A stretch of 5,813 bases of DNA, from contig JAGASB010000330.1 in the NCBI GenBank assembly GCA_017621955.1, positions 1 through 5,813 on the forward strand, written 5' to 3'. The position numbers and the translations under genes are program-made. Origin of the DNA: Clostridia bacterium (GTDB lineage: Bacteria > Bacillota_A > Clostridia > Christensenellales > Borkfalkiaceae). This document shows, piece by piece, positions 1-5,060 of the stretch; position 1 is the stretch's first letter; the number at the start of each line of letters is the position of its first letter. A model generated the notes under the pieces. The model saw only the letters and a list, made by a program, of their open reading frames with translations. It was not told the origin of the DNA and made no database searches.

Positions 1-14
1 AAGGATGAACTAAT

Positions 15-695
15 ATGTGGAACGGCAAACTCAAAGCTGTAACGTTTAGTTTTGACGATGGGGTTTTGCAAGACGTCCGTGCGATAAAAATACTTGACAA
101 ATATGGATTGAAAGGCACTTTCAACTTAAATTCGGGTTATTTTGGTACTTATACTAAAAATAATTATGCAACGTATGTAAAGGTTGATGCACAAGTCGTA
201 AAAGATATTTATGCGGGGCATGAAGTTGCAGCGCATACTCTTACACACCCGTACTTATTGGATTTAGATGAGAACGGCATAATTTGGCAAGTGGAAAAGG
301 ATAGGGAAATCCTATCTGAACTTTGTGGATACGAAGTGGTGGGATTAGCATATCCTGGTCGTGAATTTAACAGCGACGATAGAGTTGCAAGTATTATTAA
401 AAATAATACAGGGATTAAATATGCACGAACCAATACTAATACCTATAATTTTGACTTGCAAGAAAATTATTATCGCCTAAACCCAACTGTTCCGGCAAAT
501 TCGCCCGACTGTTTTGAAGTGGCGAAAAAATTTATACAAGCTAAGGCTGAAAAACCACAGTTACTTTACGCTTGGGGGCACACTTATGAGTTTGACGGTG
601 TGTACGTCGATTGGATAAAATTCGAAGAGTTTTGCGAATTTTTATCTAATCGTGATGATGTTTTTTATGGAACTAATAAAGAAGTATTACTTTGA
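15..695 (+). CDS. Polysaccharide deacetylase (NodB-like) family protein, 226 aa
   Basis: Predicted metal-dependent carbohydrate de-N- or de-O-acetylase. Visible NodB motifs are TFSFDDG (residues 10-16, Asp14/Asp15), HTLTHPY (74-80, His74 and His78 as metal ligands) and WGHTYEF (187-193, His189 near the C-terminus). The usual RxxPY motif 3 is replaced by AYPGREF (112-118). There is no signal peptide or membrane segment, so it should act in the cytoplasm on imported sugars rather than on the cell wall. AAGGA at 1-5 is a ribosome binding site about 9 nt before the ATG. The protein begins right at the first catalytic motif, as small one-domain members do, so it looks complete. It sits 23 nt upstream of eda, so co-transcription with the KDG pathway is likely; deacetylation of uronate-containing oligosaccharides is an inference from that context. 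The true substrate is unknown. Confidence 0.85.
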   Translation: MWNGKLKAVTFSFDDGVLQDVRAIKILDKYGLKGTFNLNSGYFGTYTKNNYATYVKVDAQVVKDIYAGHEVAAHTLTHPYLLDLDENGIIWQVEKDREILSELCGYEVVGLAYPGREFNSDDRVASIIKNNTGIKYARTNTNTYNFDLQENYYRLNPTVPANSPDCFEVAKKFIQAKAEKPQLLYAWGHTYEFDGVYVDWIKFEEFCEFLSNRDDVFYGTNKEVLL

Positions 696-718
696 TGCTA
701 AAATAAAGGAGAATTAAA

Positions 719-1273
719 ATGGACAAATGTATACCTGTCGTTGTCATTAAAGAACTTAATGAAATTGATAAAATTTTAACTGCACTTAAAAATAGCGGGA
801 TTATGTGTGCTGAAATTACTTTTAGAACGGCTTGTGCGGAAGAAGCAATTAAATATGCCGTTAAAAACTATCCCGATATGAGTATCGGTGCAGGAACTGT
901 AATCAACGCTGAACAATGCGAAAAGGCACTTGAAGCGGGCGCTCAATTTATCGTATCGCCTGGTCTTTCAATAGGCGTAGCAAAAATTTGTAAAGAAAAC
1001 AACGTTCCGTATTATCCCGGTTGTGTAACGCCAACTGAGATTATGCAAGCACTTGAACTTGGTATAAATATAGTTAAGTTTTTCCCTGCAAACGTTTATG
1101 GCGGTTTGAAGGCGTTAAAAGCTCTTTCAGCACCATTCCCACAAATTAAGTTTATTCCTACGGGTGGTGTTGATAGGGGGAATATCGACGAATTTTTGGC
1201 GTTTGATAAGGTGTATGCAATAGGTGGTTCTTTCTTTGTAAAAGAAGCACTTGAAAAGATGGAGGATAAATAA
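719..1273 (+). CDS. eda: 2-dehydro-3-deoxy-phosphogluconate (KDPG) / 4-hydroxy-2-oxoglutarate aldolase
   Basis: Class I aldolase that splits KDPG into pyruvate and glyceraldehyde-3-phosphate, the last step of the Entner-Doudoroff and uronate pathways. The 184-aa protein is a single TIM barrel. Seen in order: EITFRT (32-37; Glu32 is the catalytic acid/base and Arg36 a likely phosphate or carboxylate contact), GAGTV (57-61), SPG (80-82), PGCVTPTE (100-107), VKFFPA (119-124; Lys120 is the Schiff-base lysine) and PTGGV (147-151). The Glu32-Lys120 spacing of 88 residues equals that of E. coli Eda (Glu45/Lys133), so the protein only lacks about 13 N-terminal residues relative to that enzyme. AAGGAG at 706-711 lies 7 nt before the ATG. 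The stop codon is 1 nt before the kdgK start, so the two genes are probably translationally coupled. Confidence 0.95.
   Translation: MDKCIPVVVIKELNEIDKILTALKNSGIMCAEITFRTACAEEAIKYAVKNYPDMSIGAGTVINAEQCEKALEAGAQFIVSPGLSIGVAKICKENNVPYYPGCVTPTEIMQALELGINIVKFFPANVYGGLKALKALSAPFPQIKFIPTGGVDRGNIDEFLAFDKVYAIGGSFFVKEALEKMEDK
1261..1265 (+). promoter_or_regulatory. Ribosome binding site that fixes the kdgK start
   Basis: GGAGG lies inside the 3' end of eda, 9 nt before the ATG at 1275. It selects that ATG over the in-frame TTG at 1251, which would add eight residues and has the GGAGG inside its own coding region. Confidence 0.85.
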
Positions 1274-1274
1274 T

Positions 1275-2297
1275 ATGAAGAAAGTAGTTACTTTTGGTGA
1301 ATTAATGTTAAGGCTTGCTCCCGAAAATTATTTAAGATTCGTACAGAGCGAAAAGTATGAAGCTACTTTTGGCGGTGCAGAAGCAAACGTTGCAGTTAGC
1401 CTTGCAAATTATGGCGTTGATGCTGCATTTGTAACCAAACTTCCTACGCACGAAATAGGTCAATCGGCAGTAAACTCATTGAGAAAATTTGGCGTTGATA
1501 CGTCAAAAATCGTTCGTGGTGGCGAAAGAGTTGGCATTTACTATTGTGAAAAAGGCGCAAGCCAAAGACCTAGTAAGGTTATTTACGATAGAGCATATTC
1601 TGCGATTGCTATGGCAAAAGAAGAAGACTTCGATTGGGATAATATTTTCGACGGTGCTGAATGGTTCCACTTTACAGGTATTACACCTGCACTTTCTGAT
1701 GAAGTTGCAAAAATTTGCGAAATAGCTTGTAAAAAGGCAAAAGAAAAAGGTATAACAATTTCTTGCGACCTTAACTTCCGTAAAAAATTATGGAGTAAAG
1801 AAAAAGCAGGCAAAGTTATGAGCGTTCTTTGTAATTATATCGATTACTGCATTGCAAACGAAGAAGATGCGAAAGACGTTTTTGGAATTGAAGCAGACAA
1901 CACCGATATATATGGCGGTAAATTAAATAGGGAAGGTTATATTTCAGTTGCTAAAAAATTGACCGATAAGTTCAATTTCAAGGGTGTTGCAATTACTTTA
2001 AGAGAAAGTAAATCTGCTAATGATAACGATTGGTCGGGTATGCTTTATACTGACGGACAAGCATATTTTTCTAAAAAATATTCAATGCACATCGTTGACC
2101 GTGTTGGCGGTGGTGACAGCTTTGGTGGCGGTCTTATATATTCACTTGTTGAGGGGTATGACAGTCAAAGTGCTATTGAATTTGCAGTCGCAGCAAGTTG
2201 CTTAAAGCATTCTATTGAAGGCGATTACAACATGATGTCTGTTGCAGAAGTTAAAAATCTTGCCGGTGGCGACGCTTCTGGTAGGGTTCAAAGATAA
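1275..2297 (+). CDS. kdgK: 2-keto-3-deoxygluconate (KDG) kinase, PfkB/ribokinase family
   Basis: ATP-dependent sugar kinase that converts 2-keto-3-deoxygluconate to KDPG, which the upstream aldolase then cleaves. With the ATG at 1275 the protein is 340 aa, normal for the family. Landmarks: VVTFGELMLRL (4-14), the PfkB signature region GGAEANVAVSLANYG (33-47) that binds substrate, EKGASQRPSKVIYDRA (92-107) as in KDG kinases, CDLNFRKKLW (164-173), and the ATP/anion-hole motif DRVGGGDSFGGG (275-286) with catalytic base Asp281. The C-terminus GDASGRVQR (332-340) also resembles KDG kinases rather than generic fructokinases. It is the last gene of the operon and is followed by a strong terminator about 70 nt downstream. 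Another PfkB sugar kinase activity cannot be excluded, but the pairing with eda makes KDG by far the most likely substrate. Confidence 0.93.
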   Translation: MKKVVTFGELMLRLAPENYLRFVQSEKYEATFGGAEANVAVSLANYGVDAAFVTKLPTHEIGQSAVNSLRKFGVDTSKIVRGGERVGIYYCEKGASQRPSKVIYDRAYSAIAMAKEEDFDWDNIFDGAEWFHFTGITPALSDEVAKICEIACKKAKEKGITISCDLNFRKKLWSKEKAGKVMSVLCNYIDYCIANEEDAKDVFGIEADNTDIYGGKLNREGYISVAKKLTDKFNFKGVAITLRESKSANDNDWSGMLYTDGQAYFSKKYSMHIVDRVGGGDSFGGGLIYSLVEGYDSQSAIEFAVAASCLKHSIEGDYNMMSVAEVKNLAGGDASGRVQR

Positions 2298-2368
2298 TAA
2301 GAAAATAATTGATGATTTTTGCAGTCATTATGTTTGACAAAAAGCAAAATTGGGAATAATAAAAAGCG

Positions 2369-2397
2369 AAAAAACCACGCTGTTTGCGTGGTTTTTT
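2369..2397 (+). terminator. Intrinsic terminator of the eda-kdgK operon
   Basis: Perfect 6-bp GC-rich stem CCACGC (2375-2380) / GCGTGG (2386-2391) with a TGTTT loop, followed by six T (2392-2397) and preceded by six A, which extend the stem. It is about 70 nt after the kdgK stop. The A-tract makes it potentially bidirectional. Confidence 0.92.
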
Positions 2398-2442
2398 AGT
2401 TGTATGATTAAAGACAAACCATTATTTTCGTTAGCCCTTAAT

Positions 2443-2730
2443 CATTGTTCTTTTATTTACTTTTATCGCTTGAATATTTCATATTTGCTAGGTGCTAAAT
2501 CTAAAAAAAGCACTATCGAACAATGCTCCGAGGGATTTTAAGGCTGATTACAGGGGTTTTTCTTGGGAAAAATTTAAAAAAGCCACCTAAAAAATCAAAA
2601 AATTTTACGATTAAAAATATTAGAAAAACAAAGATAAATCTTGCCTTTTTTCTTAAAAAACTTAAAAAGACTTGTTCCCAAAATCCCCCTAGGGGCTTCG
2701 GTCATACTTAAAGAGCCTTAAAAACTTTAG
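2443..2730 (+). ncRNA. Candidate structured RNA or folded repeat in a gene-free region
   Basis: The stretch from 2398 to 2778 has no convincing gene but contains nested complementary arms. First hairpin: CATTGTTC (2443-2450) pairs with GAACAATG (2518-2525), enclosing GTGCT (2492-2496) / AGCAC (2509-2513). Second, larger fold: TTTTAAGGCT (2536-2545) pairs perfectly with AGCCTTAAAA (2714-2723); inside it AGGGG (2552-2556) with CCCCT (2686-2690), TTGGGAA (2563-2569) with TTCCCAA (2675-2681) and AAAAAAG (2576-2582) with CTTTTTT (2645-2651). The about 190-nt rod with interior bubbles is 6S-like in size and outline, but no family consensus was recognised. Terminators on the same strand bound the region on both sides (2369-2397 and 2779-2810), which fits an independent + strand transcript. 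No good promoter was found. A degenerate mobile or dispersed repeat is the main alternative, and AT-rich DNA yields some pairing by chance. Confidence 0.35.
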
Positions 2731-2778
2731 TTTTTTCATTATTTTTTGCCTCATCGTCCCATTGAGTTAGATATTTTT

Positions 2779-2810
2779 CACCCGAAAACGCTCGTTTTCG
2801 GGTGTTTTTT
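2779..2810 (+). terminator. Strong intrinsic terminator with no gene upstream
   Basis: Perfect 11-bp stem CACCCGAAAAC (2779-2789) / GTTTTCGGGTG (2794-2804), GCTC loop, then six T (2805-2810) and further T-rich sequence. No protein-coding gene lies within about 480 nt upstream on this strand, so it probably ends an RNA made from 2400-2778 or is a leftover from rearrangement. Confidence 0.9.
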
Positions 2811-2904
2811 CTTCTTTTTTATTAGTTTTTATAAAATAGATTTTTTATTAAAACCCTAATTTTACAAATTTTTTCCCAAGATTTTAAATATAATTTTTTT
2901 GGGC

Positions 2905-2957
2905 AATCTTTACTTTTTGACTAAAATCGGCTTTTGAAAGTAAAGATTTTTGTTTTT
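2905..2957 (+). terminator. Intrinsic terminator in repeat copy A
   Basis: AATCTTTACTTT (2905-2916) pairs perfectly with AAAGTAAAGATT (2937-2948) across a 20-nt loop, followed by TTTGTTTTT (2949-2957). The loop has GAC (2919-2921) facing GGC (2929-2931), which leaves a central mismatch. It is the second terminator after 2779-2810, with no gene between them. Confidence 0.7.
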
Positions 2958-2978
2958 AAAGGCAATATCCTAAAACAA

Positions 2979-3007
2979 TTGAAAAAAATGGCAAAAAAAG
3001 GTATAAT
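2979..3007 (+). promoter_or_regulatory. SigA-type promoter for the 139-aa gene
   Basis: -35 TTGAAA (2979-2984), 17-nt spacer, perfect -10 TATAAT (3002-3007). The ATG is 20 nt after the -10 box, leaving only a short leader of about 14 nt that holds the ribosome binding site. The same promoter occurs in repeat copy B. Confidence 0.88.
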
Positions 3008-3027
3008 AGAGCAAAGGGAAATATGAT

Positions 3028-3447
3028 ATGAATATAAAAATAAAAAAAATTAAAATTAAATCAAATAATATTTGCTATGGACCAGCACCAGAGCCAGAAG
3101 ATGAAGTTGAGCAAGTTTTAACAATCGCAAAAACTGGAAAAGTTTGGTTTTATGGTTATAAATATATTGGCACAAGGAGTAGGTCAATTATAAATAACAT
3201 AGGCGAAAAATCTGCATATCTAATTTTTGAATTAATTTCAAAATGGATAGATGCTGGTCTTTTTTGTTACGCAACTGATGTGGGCACTTGGGATATGGTT
3301 ATAACAGATGAAAATAATAAATTATACAAATTTGATGGTTCATTAATGGAAGATTTGATTGTTGATGGTATCGCAATATCCGAAACTATTAGAGATATTG
3401 TAAAAGTTGATGATATGTTCGTTTTTGATGGAAACAAGAAAGAGTGA
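3028..3447 (+). CDS. Hypothetical protein, 139 aa, cargo of the repeat-bounded segment
   Basis: Function not recognised. AAGGGA at 3014-3019 lies about 8 nt before the ATG. The N-terminus is very lysine/isoleucine-rich (MNIKIKKIKIKS), followed by a striking CYGPAPEPEDEVEQ segment (residues 16-29). Next come a probable beta strand LTIAKTGKVWFYGYKY (31-46), a likely amphipathic helix (about 59-75), CYATDVGTWDMVITDE (79-94) and a C-terminal segment ending in MFVFDGN (129-135). Overall this suggests a small soluble alpha/beta domain with no signal peptide or transmembrane helix. The pattern resembles small uncharacterised proteins common in Clostridia, but that is recollection, not a search result. 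It has its own promoter in repeat copy A, while the protease gene 210 nt downstream has a separate promoter, so the two need not be co-expressed. The coding sequence is AT-rich in places (12 G/C in 3301-3360). Confidence 0.8.
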   Translation: MNIKIKKIKIKSNNICYGPAPEPEDEVEQVLTIAKTGKVWFYGYKYIGTRSRSIINNIGEKSAYLIFELISKWIDAGLFCYATDVGTWDMVITDENNKLYKFDGSLMEDLIVDGIAISETIRDIVKVDDMFVFDGNKKE

Positions 3448-3540
3448 ATTGATAAATAAGACCCGCATTGATAAATACTATTTTTACATAAGTTAAAAAC
3501 TATTTACTAATATTCTACTAGATGTTGAGCAAATCTTAAA

Positions 3541-3578
3541 AAAGGCCCATTCTGAAATTAAAAAACAGATCGGGTTTT
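3541..3578. terminator. Possible weak bidirectional terminator
   Basis: CCC-AT-TCTG (3545-3553) can pair with CAGA-TC-GGG (3566-3574) around a 2x2 internal loop. TTTT follows on the + strand, and on the - strand six T follow the hairpin after a CC. It sits between the 139-aa gene and the protease promoter. The short, interrupted stem makes it a tentative call. Confidence 0.35.
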
Positions 3579-3599
3579 ATGCATTAATAAATGCCATAA
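3577..3599. repeat. Imperfect inverted repeat upstream of the protease promoter
   Basis: TTATGCATT (3577-3585) pairs with AATGCCATAA (3590-3599) across an AATA loop, with one bulged C. It ends 4 nt before the -35 box at 3604, so it could be an operator or a chance AT-rich palindrome. Confidence 0.35.
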
Positions 3600-3603
3600 C
3601 TTA

Positions 3604-3632
3604 TTGCAAATTTTAACAAATTATGCTATTAT
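3604..3632 (+). promoter_or_regulatory. SigA-type promoter for the protease gene
   Basis: -35 TTGCAA (3604-3609), 17-nt spacer, -10 TATTAT (3627-3632) with an extended TGC just upstream (3624-3626). The ribosome binding site GGGAGG (3643-3648) and the ATG at 3658 follow closely. Confidence 0.72.
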
Positions 3633-3657
3633 AAATAAAAATGGGAGGTCTTAGTGT

Positions 3658-4473
3658 ATGAAACCTGAAAGCGTATCAGAAAAAATGATGTATAATACAA
3701 TTAGGATTGTAACTAAGGATGGTTTCGGGACAGGTTCTTATTTTAATTTTAATATAAACGGGCGAATAGTTCCAGTCATAATAACCAATCAACATGTATT
3801 GGATTATAAATGTGACGAAGTAACCACTTTCTTCGTTCATATAAAAGATGAGCAGGGTAACCCTGGTGATAATATTAAAATAACCTATAATGCTAAATGG
3901 ATTTTTCATGACAAACTTGACATCTGTTATTGCTATGTAAATCCTTTGTTTGAAGAAATAAAAGATAAACTAGGAAAAGAAGTATATTATATTGCAAATG
4001 ATGAAACATTAATTTATTCCAAAGAAAAACTAAAAGAATTAAGCGCAATAGAAGAACTTGTTATGGTTGGTTATCCGATTGGGTTGTGGGATGAAAAAAA
4101 CAATTTACCAATTTTTAGAAAAGGATTTACGGCGAATCACCCAGCGATAGATTTTAATGAGAATGGAGTTGGGTTAATAGACATGGCTTGTTTTCCAGGT
4201 TCTTCGGGTTCACCGATATATATTTTAAATGAGGGAAGTTATCGTGATAAAAAAGGTAACACTTATTTTGGCAATTCGAGGGTAATATTAATTGGTTATT
4301 TATTTGCTGGACCACGTTATTCTGCGAATGGAGAATTAATTGTTGAGAATATCCCTACGCAGCATAAAATCACCCCACAAACTAAAATTATGGTAAATTT
4401 AGGCTACTATATTAAGGCTTCAGAAATTTTAAGTTTTAAGAAACAAATAGAATTGGATATAAATGAAAAATAA
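3658..4473 (+). CDS. Trypsin-like serine protease domain protein, 271 aa, probably cytoplasmic
   Basis: Chymotrypsin-fold serine peptidase, probably cleaving an intracellular protein. Motifs appear in the expected order: GFGTGSYF (22-29, the strand before the His loop), ITNQHVL (42-48, catalytic His46), DKLDICYC (85-92, catalytic Asp88), VGYPIGLWD (137-145) and FPGSSGSPIY (179-188, nucleophile Ser183 with the oxyanion glycine Gly181). The triad looks intact, so it is probably active. There is no signal peptide, transmembrane helix or PDZ domain, unlike HtrA/DegP proteins; one domain plus about 80 C-terminal residues fills the chain. GGGAGG at 3643-3648 gives 9-nt spacing to the ATG. It has its own promoter and ends 14 nt before terminator/repeat copy B. 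Solitary cytoplasmic trypsin-like domains are known as effectors in some defence and conflict systems, but no sensor partner is visible here, so that role is speculative. Confidence 0.85.
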   Translation: MKPESVSEKMMYNTIRIVTKDGFGTGSYFNFNINGRIVPVIITNQHVLDYKCDEVTTFFVHIKDEQGNPGDNIKITYNAKWIFHDKLDICYCYVNPLFEEIKDKLGKEVYYIANDETLIYSKEKLKELSAIEELVMVGYPIGLWDEKNNLPIFRKGFTANHPAIDFNENGVGLIDMACFPGSSGSPIYILNEGSYRDKKGNTYFGNSRVILIGYLFAGPRYSANGELIVENIPTQHKITPQTKIMVNLGYYIKASEILSFKKQIELDINEK

Positions 4474-4487
4474 TATTAACTCATTAA

Positions 4488-4540
4488 AATCTTTACTTTT
4501 TGGCTAAAATCGCCTTTTTAAAGTAAAGATTTTTGTTTTT
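4488..4540 (+). terminator. Intrinsic terminator of the protease gene (repeat copy B)
   Basis: AATCTTTACTTT (4488-4499) pairs with AAAGTAAAGATT (4520-4531), followed by TTTGTTTTT (4532-4540). Inside the loop GGC (4502-4504) pairs with GCC (4512-4514), making a more complete hairpin than copy A. It begins 14 nt after the protease stop codon. Confidence 0.82.
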
Positions 4541-4560
4541 AAAGGTAATACAAAAAACAA

Positions 4561-4589
4561 TTGAAAAAAATGGCAAAAAGGGGTATAAT
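4561..4589 (+). promoter_or_regulatory. SigA-type promoter for the NifX-like / CoA-disulfide reductase operon
   Basis: -35 TTGAAA (4561-4566), 17-nt spacer, -10 TATAAT (4584-4589). It is the copy B version of the promoter at 2979-3007. The leader to the ATG at 4620 is about 24 nt and contains AAGGAG. Confidence 0.9.
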
Positions 4590-4619
4590 ATAGTTATTAG
4601 AAAATAAGGAGATATTATT

Positions 4620-5027
4620 ATGAAAATTGCAGTAACTTATGACAATGAACAAATTTTTCAACATTTCGGGCATACCGAACAGTTTAAGATTTACGATGTA
4701 AAAAACGATAAAATAATTTCTAAAACCGTTATCAGCACTAACGGCCAAGGTCACGGCGCATTATCAAGTTTCTTAAAAGAGAACAACGTAGATGTTCTTA
4801 TTTGTGGTGGCATAGGCGGTGGCGCTATTAGTGCACTTAACGAACTCGGTATTAAATTATTCGGTGGCGTTAGTGGCGATTGCGACAGCGCAGTAGAAGC
4901 ATTTTTGAAAAACGAACTTAACTTTAATCCTAACATAAGATGCTCTCATCACGACCACGAACACGGCGACGGTGCTCACACTTGTGGCGAACATGGTTGT
5001 GGAAAAGGAAGTTGCCATCACAACTAA
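4620..5027 (+). CDS. NifX/NifB-type dinitrogenase iron-molybdenum cofactor-binding domain protein with His/Cys-rich tail, 135 aa
   Basis: Single Nitro_FeMo-Co (NifX/NafY/NifB C-terminal) domain at residues 1-100, with the family's MKIAVTYDNE start, HFGHTEQFKIYDV (15-27), VDVLICGGIGGGAI (57-70) and GIKLFGGVSGDCDSAVEAF (77-95). These domains bind or carry Fe-S or Fe-Mo clusters; small stand-alone versions are common in anaerobes that do not fix nitrogen, so nitrogen fixation should not be assumed. The tail (108-135) holds four Cys (108, 122, 127, 132) and eight His (110, 111, 113, 115, 120, 125, 133, 134), and is likely a metal-binding or metal-storage appendage. AAGGAG at 4606-4611 is 8 nt before the ATG. 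A promoter in repeat copy B sits directly upstream, and the reductase gene follows after 33 nt, so they form an operon with a likely role in metal or redox homeostasis. Confidence 0.9.
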   Translation: MKIAVTYDNEQIFQHFGHTEQFKIYDVKNDKIISKTVISTNGQGHGALSSFLKENNVDVLICGGIGGGAISALNELGIKLFGGVSGDCDSAVEAFLKNELNFNPNIRCSHHDHEHGDGAHTCGEHGCGKGSCHHN

Positions 5028-5060
5028 AATAAATTAAAAACGCCTTTATCGGAGGGTAAA

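Larger units (their letters stand above)
2905..3008 (+). repeat. Direct repeat copy A (terminator plus promoter unit)
   Basis: This 104-bp unit recurs at 4488-4590 in the same orientation with about nine differences by hand alignment (about 91% identity, including one 1-nt gap). It runs from AATCTTTACTTT through the -10 box TATAATA, and similarity stops abruptly just after the -10 box. It contains a 12-bp-stem hairpin with a T-tail and a complete SigA promoter. The two copies bracket the 139-aa gene and the protease gene. Confidence 0.93.
4488..4590 (+). repeat. Direct repeat copy B (terminator plus promoter unit)
   Basis: Second copy of the unit at 2905-3008, same orientation, 103 bp. Differences from copy A lie in the hairpin loop, in the linker after the T-tail and two bases before the -10 box; the 12-bp hairpin arms, the -35, the spacer length and the -10 are unchanged. 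It lies between the protease gene and the NifX-like gene. Confidence 0.93.

Noticed and set aside
1251..1274. Eight-residue N-terminal extension of KdgK from a TTG
   Set aside because: It overlaps the end of eda, lacks its own ribosome binding site, and contains the GGAGG that serves the ATG at 1275.
1489..1813. Overlapping open frames inside kdgK on both strands
   Set aside because: Shadows of a clearly coding frame; no ribosome binding sites or recognisable domains. The same holds for the - strand frames at 209-433, 3676-3909, 4539-4754, 4751-4936 and 4930-5112, and the + frame at 2020-2205.
2400..2428. Possible promoter TTGTAT-17-TATTTT upstream of the candidate RNA
   Set aside because: Only three of six -35 and four of six -10 positions match, in very AT-rich DNA, so it is not distinguishable from background.
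2350..2541. 63-codon + strand open frame
   Set aside because: It runs through the kdgK terminator, has no ribosome binding site, and its residues look like translated AT-rich repeat sequence.
2523..2711. 62-codon + strand open frame, lysine-rich
   Set aside because: No ribosome binding site, low-complexity Lys/Phe/Leu composition from A/T runs, and it overlaps the paired arms of the candidate RNA.
2400..2810. tmRNA, RNase P RNA or T-box leader in the gene-free region
   Set aside because: No CCA-ended acceptor or tag reading frame, no recognisable RNase P core motifs, no AGGGTGG T-box motif, and no gene directly downstream for a leader to control.
2905..4590. Transposon or insertion sequence
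   Set aside because: The flanking repeats are direct, internal promoter-bearing copies rather than terminal inverted repeats, and no transposase or integrase gene is present.
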